Shown here piece after piece: positions 57,220 through 64,000 of a stretch of 64,000 nucleotides of DNA. The position numbers and the translations under genes were made by a program. The stretch is taken from the NCBI RefSeq assembly GCF_000331225.1, contig NZ_ANFY01000003.1, positions 295,001 to 359,000 of the forward strand, given 5' to 3'. This stretch comes from Sandarakinorhabdus sp. AAP62. Lineage in GTDB: Bacteria > Pseudomonadota > Alphaproteobacteria > Sphingomonadales > Sphingomonadaceae. Each line of letters starts with the position of its first letter. Within the stretch, counting starts at the first letter, position 1. The notes beneath the pieces are model-generated. The model did no database searches, had not been told where the DNA came from, and saw nothing but the letters and a program-made list of their open reading frames with translations.

Positions 57220-57575
57220 GCCGGCAGCTGATCATCGTCTACAACGCCAATGCCGGTCTGCTGGCGGGCGCGATGGACAGCATCCACAAGCTGTTCGCGC
57301 CCGCCACCTACCCCTGCAAGCTGTGCGCGCTCACCTATGGGCTGATTGGCATGAAGGGCGAGTGGCGGCGGTTTCTGGTCGGGCTGGGCATGGAATTGAT
57401 CTTTCACCACCGCCCCGATTTCCGCATGGCCTATCCGGCGCAGGCCGATTGGCCGCTGCCGCTGATCGCTGTGGCCGATACAGGCGGGATGAAGCAGCTG
57501 GTGAGCGTGGTGGATTTCGACGACATCGCCGATCTGCCGGCCCTGATCGCCCTGGTGCGCGAACGGCTGGGCTGA
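57216..57575 (+). CDS. Conserved hypothetical protein, translationally coupled to leuA
   Basis: A 119-residue protein of unknown function: LIIVYNANAGLLAGAMDSIHKLFAPATYPCKLCALTYGLIGMKGEWRRFLVGLGMELIFHHRPDF. The Cys pair in PCKLCALTYG is a C-x2-C that could bind metal or form a disulfide, and there is an HHRPDF later. The first 25 residues resemble a beta strand plus loop with GAG/AMDS, not a signal peptide. Start is GTG overlapping the leuA stop (GTGA), so both should be made together. No family is assigned. Confidence 0.72.
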   Translation: MSRQLIIVYNANAGLLAGAMDSIHKLFAPATYPCKLCALTYGLIGMKGEWRRFLVGLGMELIFHHRPDFRMAYPAQADWPLPLIAVADTGGMKQLVSVVDFDDIADLPALIALVRERLG

Positions 57576-57586
57576 AGAAGGACGAG

Positions 57587-57831
57587 GGGCCTCCGGCGGG
57601 CAGGTACGCAGTCCCTGTACCCGTTGGTTTTTGGGTGACCCATTCCCAAAAATCGCCCGTCATGCTGGCGCAGGCCAGCATCCAGCTTGCCACGCAGCGC
57701 CCGTGCGGCTGCGGCAGAACCTTGCGCAACGGTGGATGCTGGCCTGCGCCAGCATGACGACGAATTGTAGAGTATGGGCCGCCCAAAAACGAAAGTGGGT
57801 GCAGGGGCTCAGCCCCTGCCCGCCGGAGGCG
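57587..57831. repeat. Nested palindromic repeat, family A copies around a second palindrome
   Basis: Outer pair: CCTCCGGCGGGCAGG (57590-57604) and its complement ending at 57830, a complete family A element split apart. Inner pair: a perfect 27-bp inverted repeat CGTCATGCTGGC...GCATCCA (57658-57684 with 57733-57759). It fills the junction of two convergent genes. No coding sequence is seen. Confidence 0.85.
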
Positions 57832-58338
57832 CTAACCTCCTAAATCAGCCAAAGCTGATACGACCGCTGCAACTTGCCGCGCGGTGGGCCAATCGGCCTC
57901 GACGCTGAGCGCCGGTTCGTCTGGACCGGGCACTTCCAATATCGCGAACTGGCTGGCCGTCAGGCTGGCCGGCCAGAAATGATCGGGCCGCTGTGCGGCG
58001 CGGGCGGTGGCGAGTTCGGGCGTGATGTGGATCAGCACATAGCGCACGCTTGGGTGGGCGGCGTAGAGCGTGTCGCGGTAGGCGCGTTTCAGGGCCGAAG
58101 CGCTGATGACACCGCCGGCATCGCCCCACTCCGCCAGTTGTGCCGCGCAGGCCGCCAGCCACGGCGCGCGGTCTTCATCGGTGAGCGGCTGCCCGGCGGC
58201 CATCTTCGTCTTGTTGGCCGGCGGGTGCAGATCATCGCCGTCGCGAAACGCCACGCCGAGCGTATCGGCCAGTGCGGCGGCCAGCGTAGTCTTGCCGCAA
58301 CCGGCGACGCCGCCGACAACGATGAGGGGAAGGGCCAT
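57832..58338 (-). CDS. gntK: Gluconokinase
   Basis: A 168-residue P-loop kinase phosphorylating gluconate to 6-phosphogluconate for the Entner-Doudoroff or pentose phosphate route. Walker [15 protein letters not shown] is near residue 9. Next come the gluconate-binding [29 protein letters not shown] segment near 33 and [15 protein letters not shown] near 78, both signature strings. Start at 58338 begins [10 protein letters not shown] and fits family length; a 46-codon open extension is rejected. The upstream periplasmic sugar dehydrogenase at 17.7 kb could supply gluconate, which is inference. Confidence 0.94.
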   Translation of the reverse strand: MALPLIVVGGVAGCGKTTLAAALADTLGVAFRDGDDLHPPANKTKMAAGQPLTDEDRAPWLAACAAQLAEWGDAGGVISASALKRAYRDTLYAAHPSVRYVLIHITPELATARAAQRPDHFWPASLTASQFAILEVPGPDEPALSVEADWPTARQVAAVVSALADLGG

Positions 58339-58368
58339 GGCGGCGCTTGTCTCACACCGGGGAATCGC

Positions 58369-58397
58369 TTGCAATCGGTGGGTGCTTGCGCCATACG
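58369..58397 (+). promoter_or_regulatory. Possible rpsF promoter
   Basis: TTGCAA (58369-58374), 17 bases, CATACG (58392-58397). The -35 and spacing are good; the -10 matches poorly. The 100-base leader contains a GACGCC/GGCGTG stem-loop near 58446 that could bind the S6:S18 proteins, as known in other bacteria, but the binding motif cannot be confirmed. Confidence 0.35.
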
Positions 58398-58498
58398 CGC
58401 CGCTTCTTCGTGCCGGGCTCGCCCTGCGCGGGGAAAAGACGCCAGCCGGAGGGGCGTGGGCATTGGGCCCCGTCAACGATCGGCACGAGGAGAGAGAA

Positions 58499-58939
58499 AT
58501 GCCGTTTTACGAGCATGTCTTCCTGGCGCGTCAGGACCTGACGACTGCGCAGGTTGAGACGCTGACGGAAGGCTTCACCAAGGTTCTGGCCGAAGGCAAG
58601 GGCCAGGTTGCGAGCAGCGAATATTGGGGCCTGCGCACGCTGGCCTATCGCATCGCCAAGAACCGCAAGGCCCATTATGTGATGCTCAACATCGACGCTC
58701 CGGCTGCGGCCGTGGCCGAAATGGAGCGCCAGGTTGGCCTCAACGAAGATATCATCCGTTCCATGACCATCCGTGTTGATGCGCTGTCGGGTGAACCGTC
58801 GGCGATGACCCGCCGTGGCGGTGACCGTGAAGGTGGCCGCGAAGGCGGTCGTGAAGGCCGTGAAGGCCGTGGTGATCGTGATGGCGCCCCGCGCGGTGAA
58901 GGCCGCGGCGAACGCCCGCGCCGCGAACCGCGCGCTTAA
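58499..58939 (+). CDS. rpsF: 30S ribosomal protein S6
   Basis: A 146-residue S6. The globular part, [30 protein letters not shown] to [20 protein letters not shown] (1-95), is standard. Residues 100-146 form a low-complexity tail of Arg, Gly, Glu and Asp with repeats of GGREG and GRE. S6 tails vary in sphingomonads. The ATG at 58499 follows GAGGAGAGAGAA; upstream open frame is not coding. First gene of rpsF-rpsR-rplI. Confidence 0.96.
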   Translation: MPFYEHVFLARQDLTTAQVETLTEGFTKVLAEGKGQVASSEYWGLRTLAYRIAKNRKAHYVMLNIDAPAAAVAEMERQVGLNEDIIRSMTIRVDALSGEPSAMTRRGGDREGGREGGREGREGRGDRDGAPRGEGRGERPRREPRA

Positions 58940-58951
58940 GGGAGGGATCAG

Positions 58952-59176
58952 ATGGGACGTCCGTTTTTCCGCCGCCGCAAGTCGTGCCCCTTCGCGGGTC
59001 CGAATGCCCCCGCCATCGATTACAAGGACGTGCGCCTGTTGCAGGGCTTCGTTTCTGAACGTGGCAAGATCGTTCCGGCCCGCATCACCGCGGTTTCGGC
59101 CAAGAAGCAGCGCGAACTGGCCAAGGCCATCAAGCGCGCCCGCCACCTGGGCCTGCTGCCCTATCTGGTGAAGTGA
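58952..59176 (+). CDS. rpsR: 30S ribosomal protein S18
   Basis: A 74-residue S18 with [68 protein letters not shown], a full match to the family. GGAGGGATC lies ahead of the ATG, 12 bases after the rpsF stop. S18 pairs with S6 on the platform of the 30S subunit. Confidence 0.98.
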   Translation: MGRPFFRRRKSCPFAGPNAPAIDYKDVRLLQGFVSERGKIVPARITAVSAKKQRELAKAIKRARHLGLLPYLVK

Positions 59177-59188
59177 GGAGCGCAAGCC

Positions 59189-59773
59189 ATGCATGTCATC
59201 CTGCTTGAACGCGTCGAAAAGCTTGGCACCATTGGCGATGTCGTCAATGTGAAGCCGGGTTTCGCCCGCAACTTCCTGCTGCCGCGCGGCAAGGCGCTGC
59301 GCGCGACCGAAGCCAACAAGGCCAAGTTCGAAGCCGATCGCGCCCGCATCGAGGCCGACAACGCCAAGCGCCGCGACATCGCCCGCGCCGAATCGCGTGA
59401 TCTCGAAGGCGCCAGCGTGGTGATGATCCGCGCCGCCTCGGGCACCGGCCAGCTTTATGGTTCGGTCGCGGCCCGCGATCTGGCCGAAGCGCTGACCAAC
59501 GGTGGCCACAAGGCCCACAAGAACCAGATCGTGCTCGACAAGCCGATCAAGACCCTGGGCGTGCACGACGTGAAGGTCGCGCTGCACCCGGAAGTCGTGG
59601 TGATGGTCAAGGTCAACATCGCTCGTTCGGCCGAAGAAGCCGAGTTGCAGGCCAAGGGTGTGGACATTGCTGCCACTGCCGAGCGCGAGGAAGCGGGCTT
59701 CACTGAAGCCTTTGATCCGAACGCCGAACCCGGCACCCTGCCGATGGACGAAGCGCCGGCCGAAGAAGCCTGA
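59189..59773 (+). CDS. rplI: 50S ribosomal protein L9
   Basis: A 194-residue L9: [40 protein letters not shown] is the standard N-terminal domain, followed by the long helix and a C-terminal domain ([44 protein letters not shown]). It continues into an acidic 40-residue extension ending MDEAPAEEA. Longer than the 149-residue E. coli form, as is usual in alphaproteobacteria. It is followed by a strong terminator. Confidence 0.97.
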   Translation: MHVILLERVEKLGTIGDVVNVKPGFARNFLLPRGKALRATEANKAKFEADRARIEADNAKRRDIARAESRDLEGASVVMIRAASGTGQLYGSVAARDLAEALTNGGHKAHKNQIVLDKPIKTLGVHDVKVALHPEVVVMVKVNIARSAEEAELQAKGVDIAATAEREEAGFTEAFDPNAEPGTLPMDEAPAEEA

Positions 59774-59795
59774 TCGTCCTGATGCACTGAAAAAC

Positions 59796-59828
59796 GGGGT
59801 CGCAACTGCAAGGTTGCGGCCCCTTTTT
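59796..59828 (+). terminator. Terminator of rpsF-rpsR-rplI
   Basis: GGGGTCGCAAC-TGCAAG-GTTGCGGCCCC forms an 11-pair stem with one G-T pair, followed by TTTTTCTTG, 22 bases after the rplI stop. Confidence 0.92.
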
Positions 59829-59866
59829 CTTGCCCGCCGGCCCGCTTGCGCCTATGGAACCCGCCC

Positions 59867-60145
59867 ATGACTGACACGCCCGAAACCGCCCCGGAAGCGC
59901 CTGCCGCGATCACTGACACGCCGCCGGATCGCCTGAGTGTGAACCCGCGCAGCGAATTTCATGATTGGGATCTGCTGCGCCGCGGCGTGGGCATCCGCTA
60001 CAACGGTGTCGAGCGCACCAATGTCGAGGAATATTGCATTTCCGAAGGCTGGATCCGCGTCGCCGCTGGCAAGAGCCTGGATCGCAAGGGCAACCCGCTC
60101 ACCATCAAGCTGTCGGGCACGGTCGAGGCCTGGTACAAGAGCTGA
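59867..60145 (+). CDS. DUF3297 family protein
   Basis: A 92-residue protein. The first 25 residues are a Pro/Ala/Thr-rich linker. The rest, PPDRLSVNPRSEFHDWDLLRRGVGIRYNGVERTNVEEYCISEGWIRVAAGKSLDRKGNPLTIKLSGTVEAWYK, is the DUF3297 domain, found widely in alpha- and gammaproteobacteria with unknown role. No strong ribosome-binding site is seen before the ATG. It stands alone between the rplI terminator and rarA. Confidence 0.88.
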   Translation: MTDTPETAPEAPAAITDTPPDRLSVNPRSEFHDWDLLRRGVGIRYNGVERTNVEEYCISEGWIRVAAGKSLDRKGNPLTIKLSGTVEAWYKS

Positions 60146-60195
60146 GCTTGCATGACCGGCCGCTTCGGCGCGACAAGCAGGCGTGACAAGCAATT

Positions 60196-61509
60196 ATGGC
60201 CGATCTGTTCCCCGCCGCTGAAGACTCCGTGACGCCGGCCGGAGCGCCGCTGGCTGAACAGCTGCGTCCGCGCACCCTTGCCGAAGTGGTGGGTCAGGAT
60301 CATCTTACCGGCACCGATGGCGCCATCACCCGCATGGTGGCCGCCGGCAGCCTGTCCAGCCTGATCTTCTGGGGGCCGCCGGGAACCGGCAAGACCACCA
60401 TTGCGCGGCTGCTTGCCGCTTCCTGCGGCATGCGCTTTGTCGCCATTTCCGCCGTGTTTGCCGGCGTGGCTGATTTGAAGAAGCTGTTTGCCGAGGCGCG
60501 CGAGGCGGCACGGGCGGGCCAGCGCACACTGTTGTTCGTTGATGAAATCCACCGCTTCAACCGCGCCCAGCAGGATGGGTTCCTGGGGCCGATGGAGGAT
60601 GGCACGATCACGCTGGTCGGTGCCACCACGGAGAATCCGAGTTTCGAGCTGAACGCCGCCATCCTCTCCCGCGCCCGCGTGCTGATCGTGCGGCGGCTGG
60701 ACGAAGCGGCGTTGGCCGATCTGCTCCTTCGAGCCGAAGCCCATGTGGGTACTGTGCTGCCGGTGACGGACGACGCCCGCGCCGCGCTGATCGCGTCGGC
60801 CGATGGCGATGGCCGCTTCCTGCTCGGCCAGGCCGAAAGCCTGTTTGCGTTGGGCGCGGTGGAGCCGATGGCACCGGCCGATCTCGCTGCCTTCCTGCAT
60901 CGGCGCATGCCGGTCTATGACAAGGACCGCGAGGGCCATTACGGGCTGATTTCGGCGCTGCACAAAAGCTTGCGCGGCTCCGATCCCGATGCCGCCCTCT
61001 ACTGGCTGGCGCGCATGCTGGTGGCCGGCGAGGAGCCGCTCTACCTGCTGCGCCGCTTGGTGCGCTTTGCCAGCGAGGATATCGGCTTGGCTGACAGCAA
61101 TGCGCTGCGCGTCTGCCTCGATGCCAAGGATGCCTATGATTTTCTCGGCAGCCCGGAAGGCGAACTGGCCATCGTCCACGCCTGCCTCTATCTCGCCACC
61201 GCGCCCAAATCCAATGCCGCCTATGTGGCAGAGAAAGCCGCCAAGAAGCTGGCGGCCAGCACCGGCTCGCTCACCCCGCCGGCCCACATCCTCAACGCCC
61301 CGACAAAGCTGATGAAGGAACTGGGTTATGGCCAGGGCTATGCCTATGACCATGACGCGCCCGATGGCTTTTCCGGTCAGGATTACTGGCCTGACGGCAT
61401 GGCGGCGCAATCGCTCTACACGCCCAGCCCACGCGGCACCGAAGCCCGCATCGCCGAGCGCCTGGCCGAATGGGCGCGGCGGCGGGCGGCCCTGAAGGGC
61501 GGCGCATGA
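60196..61509 (+). CDS. rarA: Replication-associated recombination protein A
   Basis: A 437-residue AAA+ ATPase (MgsA/RarA/WRNIP1 family) that acts at stalled replication forks. Seen: ADLFPAAEDSVTPAGAPLAEQLRPRTLAEVVGQDHL start, Walker A FWGPPGTGKTTIARLL near 58, Walker B LLFVDEIHRFNRAQQDGFLGPMEDG near 115, sensor TTENPSFELNAAILSRARV near 140, and the C-terminal tetramerisation region with HYGLISALHKSLRGSDPDAALYWLARML, FASEDIGLADSNAL and LGYGQGYAYDHD. The downstream MmcQ/YjbR gene overlaps its stop (ATGA). Confidence 0.96.
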   Translation: MADLFPAAEDSVTPAGAPLAEQLRPRTLAEVVGQDHLTGTDGAITRMVAAGSLSSLIFWGPPGTGKTTIARLLAASCGMRFVAISAVFAGVADLKKLFAEAREAARAGQRTLLFVDEIHRFNRAQQDGFLGPMEDGTITLVGATTENPSFELNAAILSRARVLIVRRLDEAALADLLLRAEAHVGTVLPVTDDARAALIASADGDGRFLLGQAESLFALGAVEPMAPADLAAFLHRRMPVYDKDREGHYGLISALHKSLRGSDPDAALYWLARMLVAGEEPLYLLRRLVRFASEDIGLADSNALRVCLDAKDAYDFLGSPEGELAIVHACLYLATAPKSNAAYVAEKAAKKLAASTGSLTPPAHILNAPTKLMKELGYGQGYAYDHDAPDGFSGQDYWPDGMAAQSLYTPSPRGTEARIAERLAEWARRRAALKGGA

Positions 61510-61838
61510 CCTGGGATGATGTGCTGGCATTGGCGCTGGCGCTGCCCGGTGCCACACGCGGGACCAGCTATGGCCGCGATGCGGTGCTGGTGCGCGGCAA
61601 GATGTTCGTGGTCATCGGCAAGGAACCCGATCATATCGTGCTGCGCGCCGGGCTGGACGAGGTCGAGATGCTGATCGCCACCGATCCCGCCTGTTTCTAC
61701 CAGACCCCGCATTATGTCGGCTGGCCCGCCGTGCTGGCCCGGCTGGCCACGGCTGATCCGGACCGCATCGCCGTGCTGGTGGAGCGGGCCTGGGCCGGCC
61801 ACGCCTCCGCCGCCCAGCGCAAGGCGCGCGGTTTGTGA
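61506..61838 (+). CDS. MmcQ/YjbR family protein
   Basis: A 110-residue small protein: MTWDDVLALALALPGATRGTSYGRDAVLVRGKMFVVIGKEPDHIVLRAGLDEVEMLIATDPACFYQTPHYVGWPAVLARL with PHYV-G-W in the family's substrate-like position. The MmcQ/YjbR family binds DNA in some members, but the function is open. ATG overlaps the rarA stop; its own stop is overlapped by the next gene's GTG. Confidence 0.86.
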   Translation: MTWDDVLALALALPGATRGTSYGRDAVLVRGKMFVVIGKEPDHIVLRAGLDEVEMLIATDPACFYQTPHYVGWPAVLARLATADPDRIAVLVERAWAGHASAAQRKARGL

Positions 61839-62650
61839 GGTTCAGCCGCTTCGTCGGCATCGACTGGTCGGGCGCGAAGGGGGTGAAGCATCCTTCGGTG
61901 CAGGTCGCACTGTGCGAAGCCGGCGATGCGGCGCCCGAACTGGTGCTGCCGCCGTCGGGCGTGTGGTCACGCGGCGGCGTGCTCGACTGGTTGGGCGGGC
62001 TTTCCGGTGATGTGCTGGTCGGCATGGATGCCGGCTTCGGCTTTGCCGCGGTGCCGCCGTTCGACCAGCCCGCGCGCGACCTGTGGGCCGAGGTGGAGGC
62101 GGTGTGTGTGGCCGAGGCCGATCTGGGCGGCCATGGCTTTATCCCGCATCGGCGCGACTCCTTCTGGTTGGGCAAGGATGACGGCCCGCGCCACCTGCGC
62201 GCGCATTTGCGGGTAACGGAACAGGTCTACAAGGCGAGCGGACTAGGCGTGCCGACCTCCAATTTCGTGCTGCTTGGCGCGTCCCAGGTGGGCAAGGCAA
62301 CGCTCGCCGCGATGCGGCTGCTGCATCAGTTGCAATGGCCGGTGTGGCCCTTCGATCCATTACCCGCCTCAGGCCCGGTCATCCTCGAAATCTACGCGCA
62401 GGCCTTTGCGCGGCTCGGCGGCTTTCGCGGCAAGCTGCGTGACCTGGAGAGCCTCAATGCCGCGCTGTCTCGTCACGGCAGTCAGCCCATGCCCGCCGTT
62501 TTCCCGGGCCATTTCGCCGATCATGTTGGCGATGCCATCATCACGGCGGCCGGCCTGCGCGCCATCGCTCCTCAGGCGCACTGGTGGCAGCCGGCGGCGC
62601 TCACCCCGGCGATTGCGACCATGGAAGGCTGGACGTTCGGAATCGTCTAG
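61835..62650 (+). CDS. DUF429-like RNase H-fold protein
   Basis: A 271-residue protein. The N-terminal FVGIDWSGAKGVKHPSVQVALCE strand-turn-strand looks like the DUF429 predicted nuclease fold (actin/RNase H-like), with Asp in IDWSGA. Later segments include VLVGMDAGFGFAA near 62, a second acidic strand, and LLGASQVGKATLAAM near 140. C-terminal FPGHFADHVGDAIITAAGLRAI is typical of the family. Start is GTG (GTGA overlap). It forms the last gene of the rarA-MmcQ-DUF429 set. The assignment is by eye. Confidence 0.65.
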   Translation: MRFSRFVGIDWSGAKGVKHPSVQVALCEAGDAAPELVLPPSGVWSRGGVLDWLGGLSGDVLVGMDAGFGFAAVPPFDQPARDLWAEVEAVCVAEADLGGHGFIPHRRDSFWLGKDDGPRHLRAHLRVTEQVYKASGLGVPTSNFVLLGASQVGKATLAAMRLLHQLQWPVWPFDPLPASGPVILEIYAQAFARLGGFRGKLRDLESLNAALSRHGSQPMPAVFPGHFADHVGDAIITAAGLRAIAPQAHWWQPAALTPAIATMEGWTFGIV

Positions 62651-63213
62651 AGGCCGTGCGTGGCCGGGATGGGCGACGGCGGGCCATCGGGCATCACCAG
62701 CAGTTCGGCTTCGTTGGCGCCAGCCTCGGCTCGGGCCAGCAGCGCATCCGGATCCCAGATCACGCCCACCGGATTGGCCGCCATCGCCGGGCCGGCCATG
62801 AAGGCGTTGGCCTCTGCCACCGTCAGCGCGTCGGCCTGGAATTCCATGCGGTTGCCATCGGGATCGGCATAATAGAGCGACAATGTGGGCCCGTGATGGA
62901 CCGGCCAGTAAGGCAGGATGCCTTCCGCTTTCAGCCGCTTGTAGGTCGCAAGCAGGTCGTGGGCGCTGGCAAAGGTCCAGGCGACATGGTTGACCCCGAT
63001 CTCGCCGCGCGATCCGGCATCGGCAGCGCCGGGCCGCATCAGCTCCAGATTGGCGAAGGCAAAACGGTGATGCTCTTCATCGAACGTCAGGAAGGCCAAT
63101 GCCGGATCGCGGTGCACGACATGGGCCTGGAAGACGGTTTCGTACCAGCGGATCATGCGATCATATTGGCGTGTCTGATAGACGACATGGGCAAGTGTAC
63201 GCGGCTTGGTCAT
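62647..63213 (-). CDS. VOC family extradiol dioxygenase-like protein
   Basis: A 188-residue protein related to the one-domain catechol/2,3-dihydroxybiphenyl dioxygenases. The metal ligands can be placed: His in TLAHVVYQT near residue 9, His in VNHVAWTFASAHD near 75, and Glu in DPDGNRMEFQADAL near 120. It continues into a C-terminal 60 residues (EANAFMAGPAMAANPVGVIWDPDALLAR). The substrate is unknown. Its stop codon and that of the convergent DUF429-like gene share one CTAG. Confidence 0.82.
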   Translation of the reverse strand: MTKPRTLAHVVYQTRQYDRMIRWYETVFQAHVVHRDPALAFLTFDEEHHRFAFANLELMRPGAADAGSRGEIGVNHVAWTFASAHDLLATYKRLKAEGILPYWPVHHGPTLSLYYADPDGNRMEFQADALTVAEANAFMAGPAMAANPVGVIWDPDALLARAEAGANEAELLVMPDGPPSPIPATHGL

Positions 63214-63300
63214 GCTGAATCCCCCCGATCAATCCGGCGCCATGCTGCGCCCGTGCGGCGGCGTTGGCAATATCGGGCCGATGCCGCTAAGGGGATGGCG

Positions 63301-63690
63301 ATGAACCCCACCATGCCCCATCTGCTGCTGGTTGCCCTTGGCGGCGGGATCGGCACGGCGCTGCGCTATGGCGTTGGCCGCTGGGCGATTGCCGTGCTGG
63401 GCCCGGGCTTTCCGTTCGGGACGTTTGCGGTCAACATCATCGGCGGCTTCCTGATGGGCCTGCTGGCCGGCTGGCTGGCGCGGATGAGCAGCGGGGCCGA
63501 GGAGCTGCGCCTGCTGCTTGGCGTTGGCGTGCTTGGCGGCTTCACCACCTTCTCGGCGTTCAGCCTGGAAATCTACAACATGATCACCCGCGCCGAAATC
63601 GCGCTGGCGGCCGCCTATGCCGTGTCCAGTGTGGCCGGCTCTGTGCTGGCCGTGCTGGCCGGCGTGTGGCTGATGCGAGGAATGGCCTGA
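63301..63690 (+). CDS. crcB: Fluoride efflux channel
   Basis: A 129-residue four-helix dimeric fluoride channel. Marks: LLVALGGGIGTALRYGVGRWA near residue 5, FPFGTFAVNIIGGFLMGLLAG near 38, LLGVGVLGGFTTFSAFSLE near 70 with the T-T-F-S pore segment, and a last helix SVAGSVLAVLAGVWL. AAGGGG lies 6 bases before ATG 63301; an in-frame ATG two codons earlier is too close. No fluoride riboswitch is evident upstream. It overlaps the next gene by one base (TGATG). Confidence 0.95.
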   Translation: MNPTMPHLLLVALGGGIGTALRYGVGRWAIAVLGPGFPFGTFAVNIIGGFLMGLLAGWLARMSSGAEELRLLLGVGVLGGFTTFSAFSLEIYNMITRAEIALAAAYAVSSVAGSVLAVLAGVWLMRGMA

Positions 63691-64000
63691 TGCCGACTGC
63701 CACCATAGCAGAGGATGACGACGGCATCCGGCTGGACCGCTGGTTCCAGCGCCACACCAAAGACATCAGTTTCAACATCGTGTCGCGCTGGTCCAAATCG
63801 GGCGTGGTGCGGCTGGATGGCGCCAAGGCCGGCCCCGGCGATCGGATTGCCGCCGGGCAAACGCTGACCTGGCCGGAGGAATTGCCGGTGCCGGTGGCGA
63901 CGAGGCCCACCGAAAAACCGCGCGAACCGCTGAGCGAAGCGCAGATCGAGTATATGCGCGCCATGGTGCTGCACATGGATGCGCACGCCATCGTGATCAA
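63690..64000 (+). CDS. RluC-type pseudouridine synthase, N-terminal part
   Basis: The first 103 residues of a gene cut by the window end. The start MPTATIAEDDDGIRLDRWFQRH continues into an S4 RNA-binding domain (LDRWFQRHTKDISFNIVSRWSKSGVVRLDGAKAGPGDRIAAGQTLTWP). Then RPTEKPREPLSEAQIEYMRAMVLHMDAHAIVI leads toward the catalytic domain, whose Asp lies outside. RluC/RluD-type enzymes modify uridines of 23S rRNA. ATG 63690 overlaps the crcB stop, as in other sphingomonads. Confidence 0.85.
   Translation, partial: MPTATIAEDDDGIRLDRWFQRHTKDISFNIVSRWSKSGVVRLDGAKAGPGDRIAAGQTLTWPEELPVPVATRPTEKPREPLSEAQIEYMRAMVLHMDAHAIVI

Overview
The window looks like ordinary chromosome from a high-GC alphaproteobacterium of the order Sphingomonadales. 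The evidence is two proteins ending in PEPxxWA-CTERM sorting signals (VPEPASWA and VPEPRSWA), a large TonB-dependent receptor with a sphingomonad-style N-terminus, fused cysNC, an rpmI-rplT / pheST neighbourhood, and many short conserved families common in alphaproteobacteria (DUF2093, DUF3297, DUF2177, RHH_4). I see no phage, insertion sequence, CRISPR array, rRNA or tRNA. Genus cannot be fixed from sequence alone.

Layout. 0-6.7 kb: small metabolic genes, an aldo/keto reductase, then cysD-cysNC for sulfate activation. 7-14.4 kb: a TonB-dependent receptor, a methyltransferase overlapping a TPR/2OG-Fe(II) oxygenase gene, and a short receptor-like barrel protein. 14.5-23.7 kb: clpB behind a sigma-32-like promoter, a PQQ sugar dehydrogenase, an SDR, ompW behind an FNR-like box, a MAPEG protein and a CocE-type hydrolase. 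23.7-27.7 kb: five genes on the minus strand joined by four TGATG junctions (xseA, DUF2093, M23 peptidase, two 2OG-Fe(II) oxygenases). 27.7-32.6 kb: purD, APH-like kinase, DoxX, M28 peptidase, GGCT. 32.6-40 kb: a TonB_C protein with a CNNM/CBS protein, pheST, and rpmI-rplT flanked by the two PEPxxWA-CTERM genes. 40-50.6 kb: VOC, algH, peroxiredoxin-molybdenum hydroxylase-hemH, phaB, acyltransferase, trmO, serB and miaA. 51-57.6 kb: ilvB-ilvH-ilvC and leuA, with a leucine-rich leader peptide ahead of leuA. 57.8-64 kb: gntK, rpsF-rpsR-rplI, DUF3297, rarA and coupled small genes, crcB, and the start of an RluC-type pseudouridine synthase.

Working together: ilvB/ilvH/ilvC/leuA form a branched-chain amino-acid block, and cysD/cysNC make PAPS. 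Translational coupling through overlapping stop and start codons is very common. Three convergent gene junctions (3.8, 14.5 and 57.7 kb) carry members of one GC-rich palindromic repeat family. Two other palindromic elements sit inside the ilv operon.

The most interesting items are the probable leuL attenuation leader, the nested palindromic repeats, the xseA-to-tandem-oxygenase operon, the TBDR/oxygenase/methyltransferase cluster, and candidate FNR, LexA and sigma-32 sites. No wholly new defence or mobile system is apparent.
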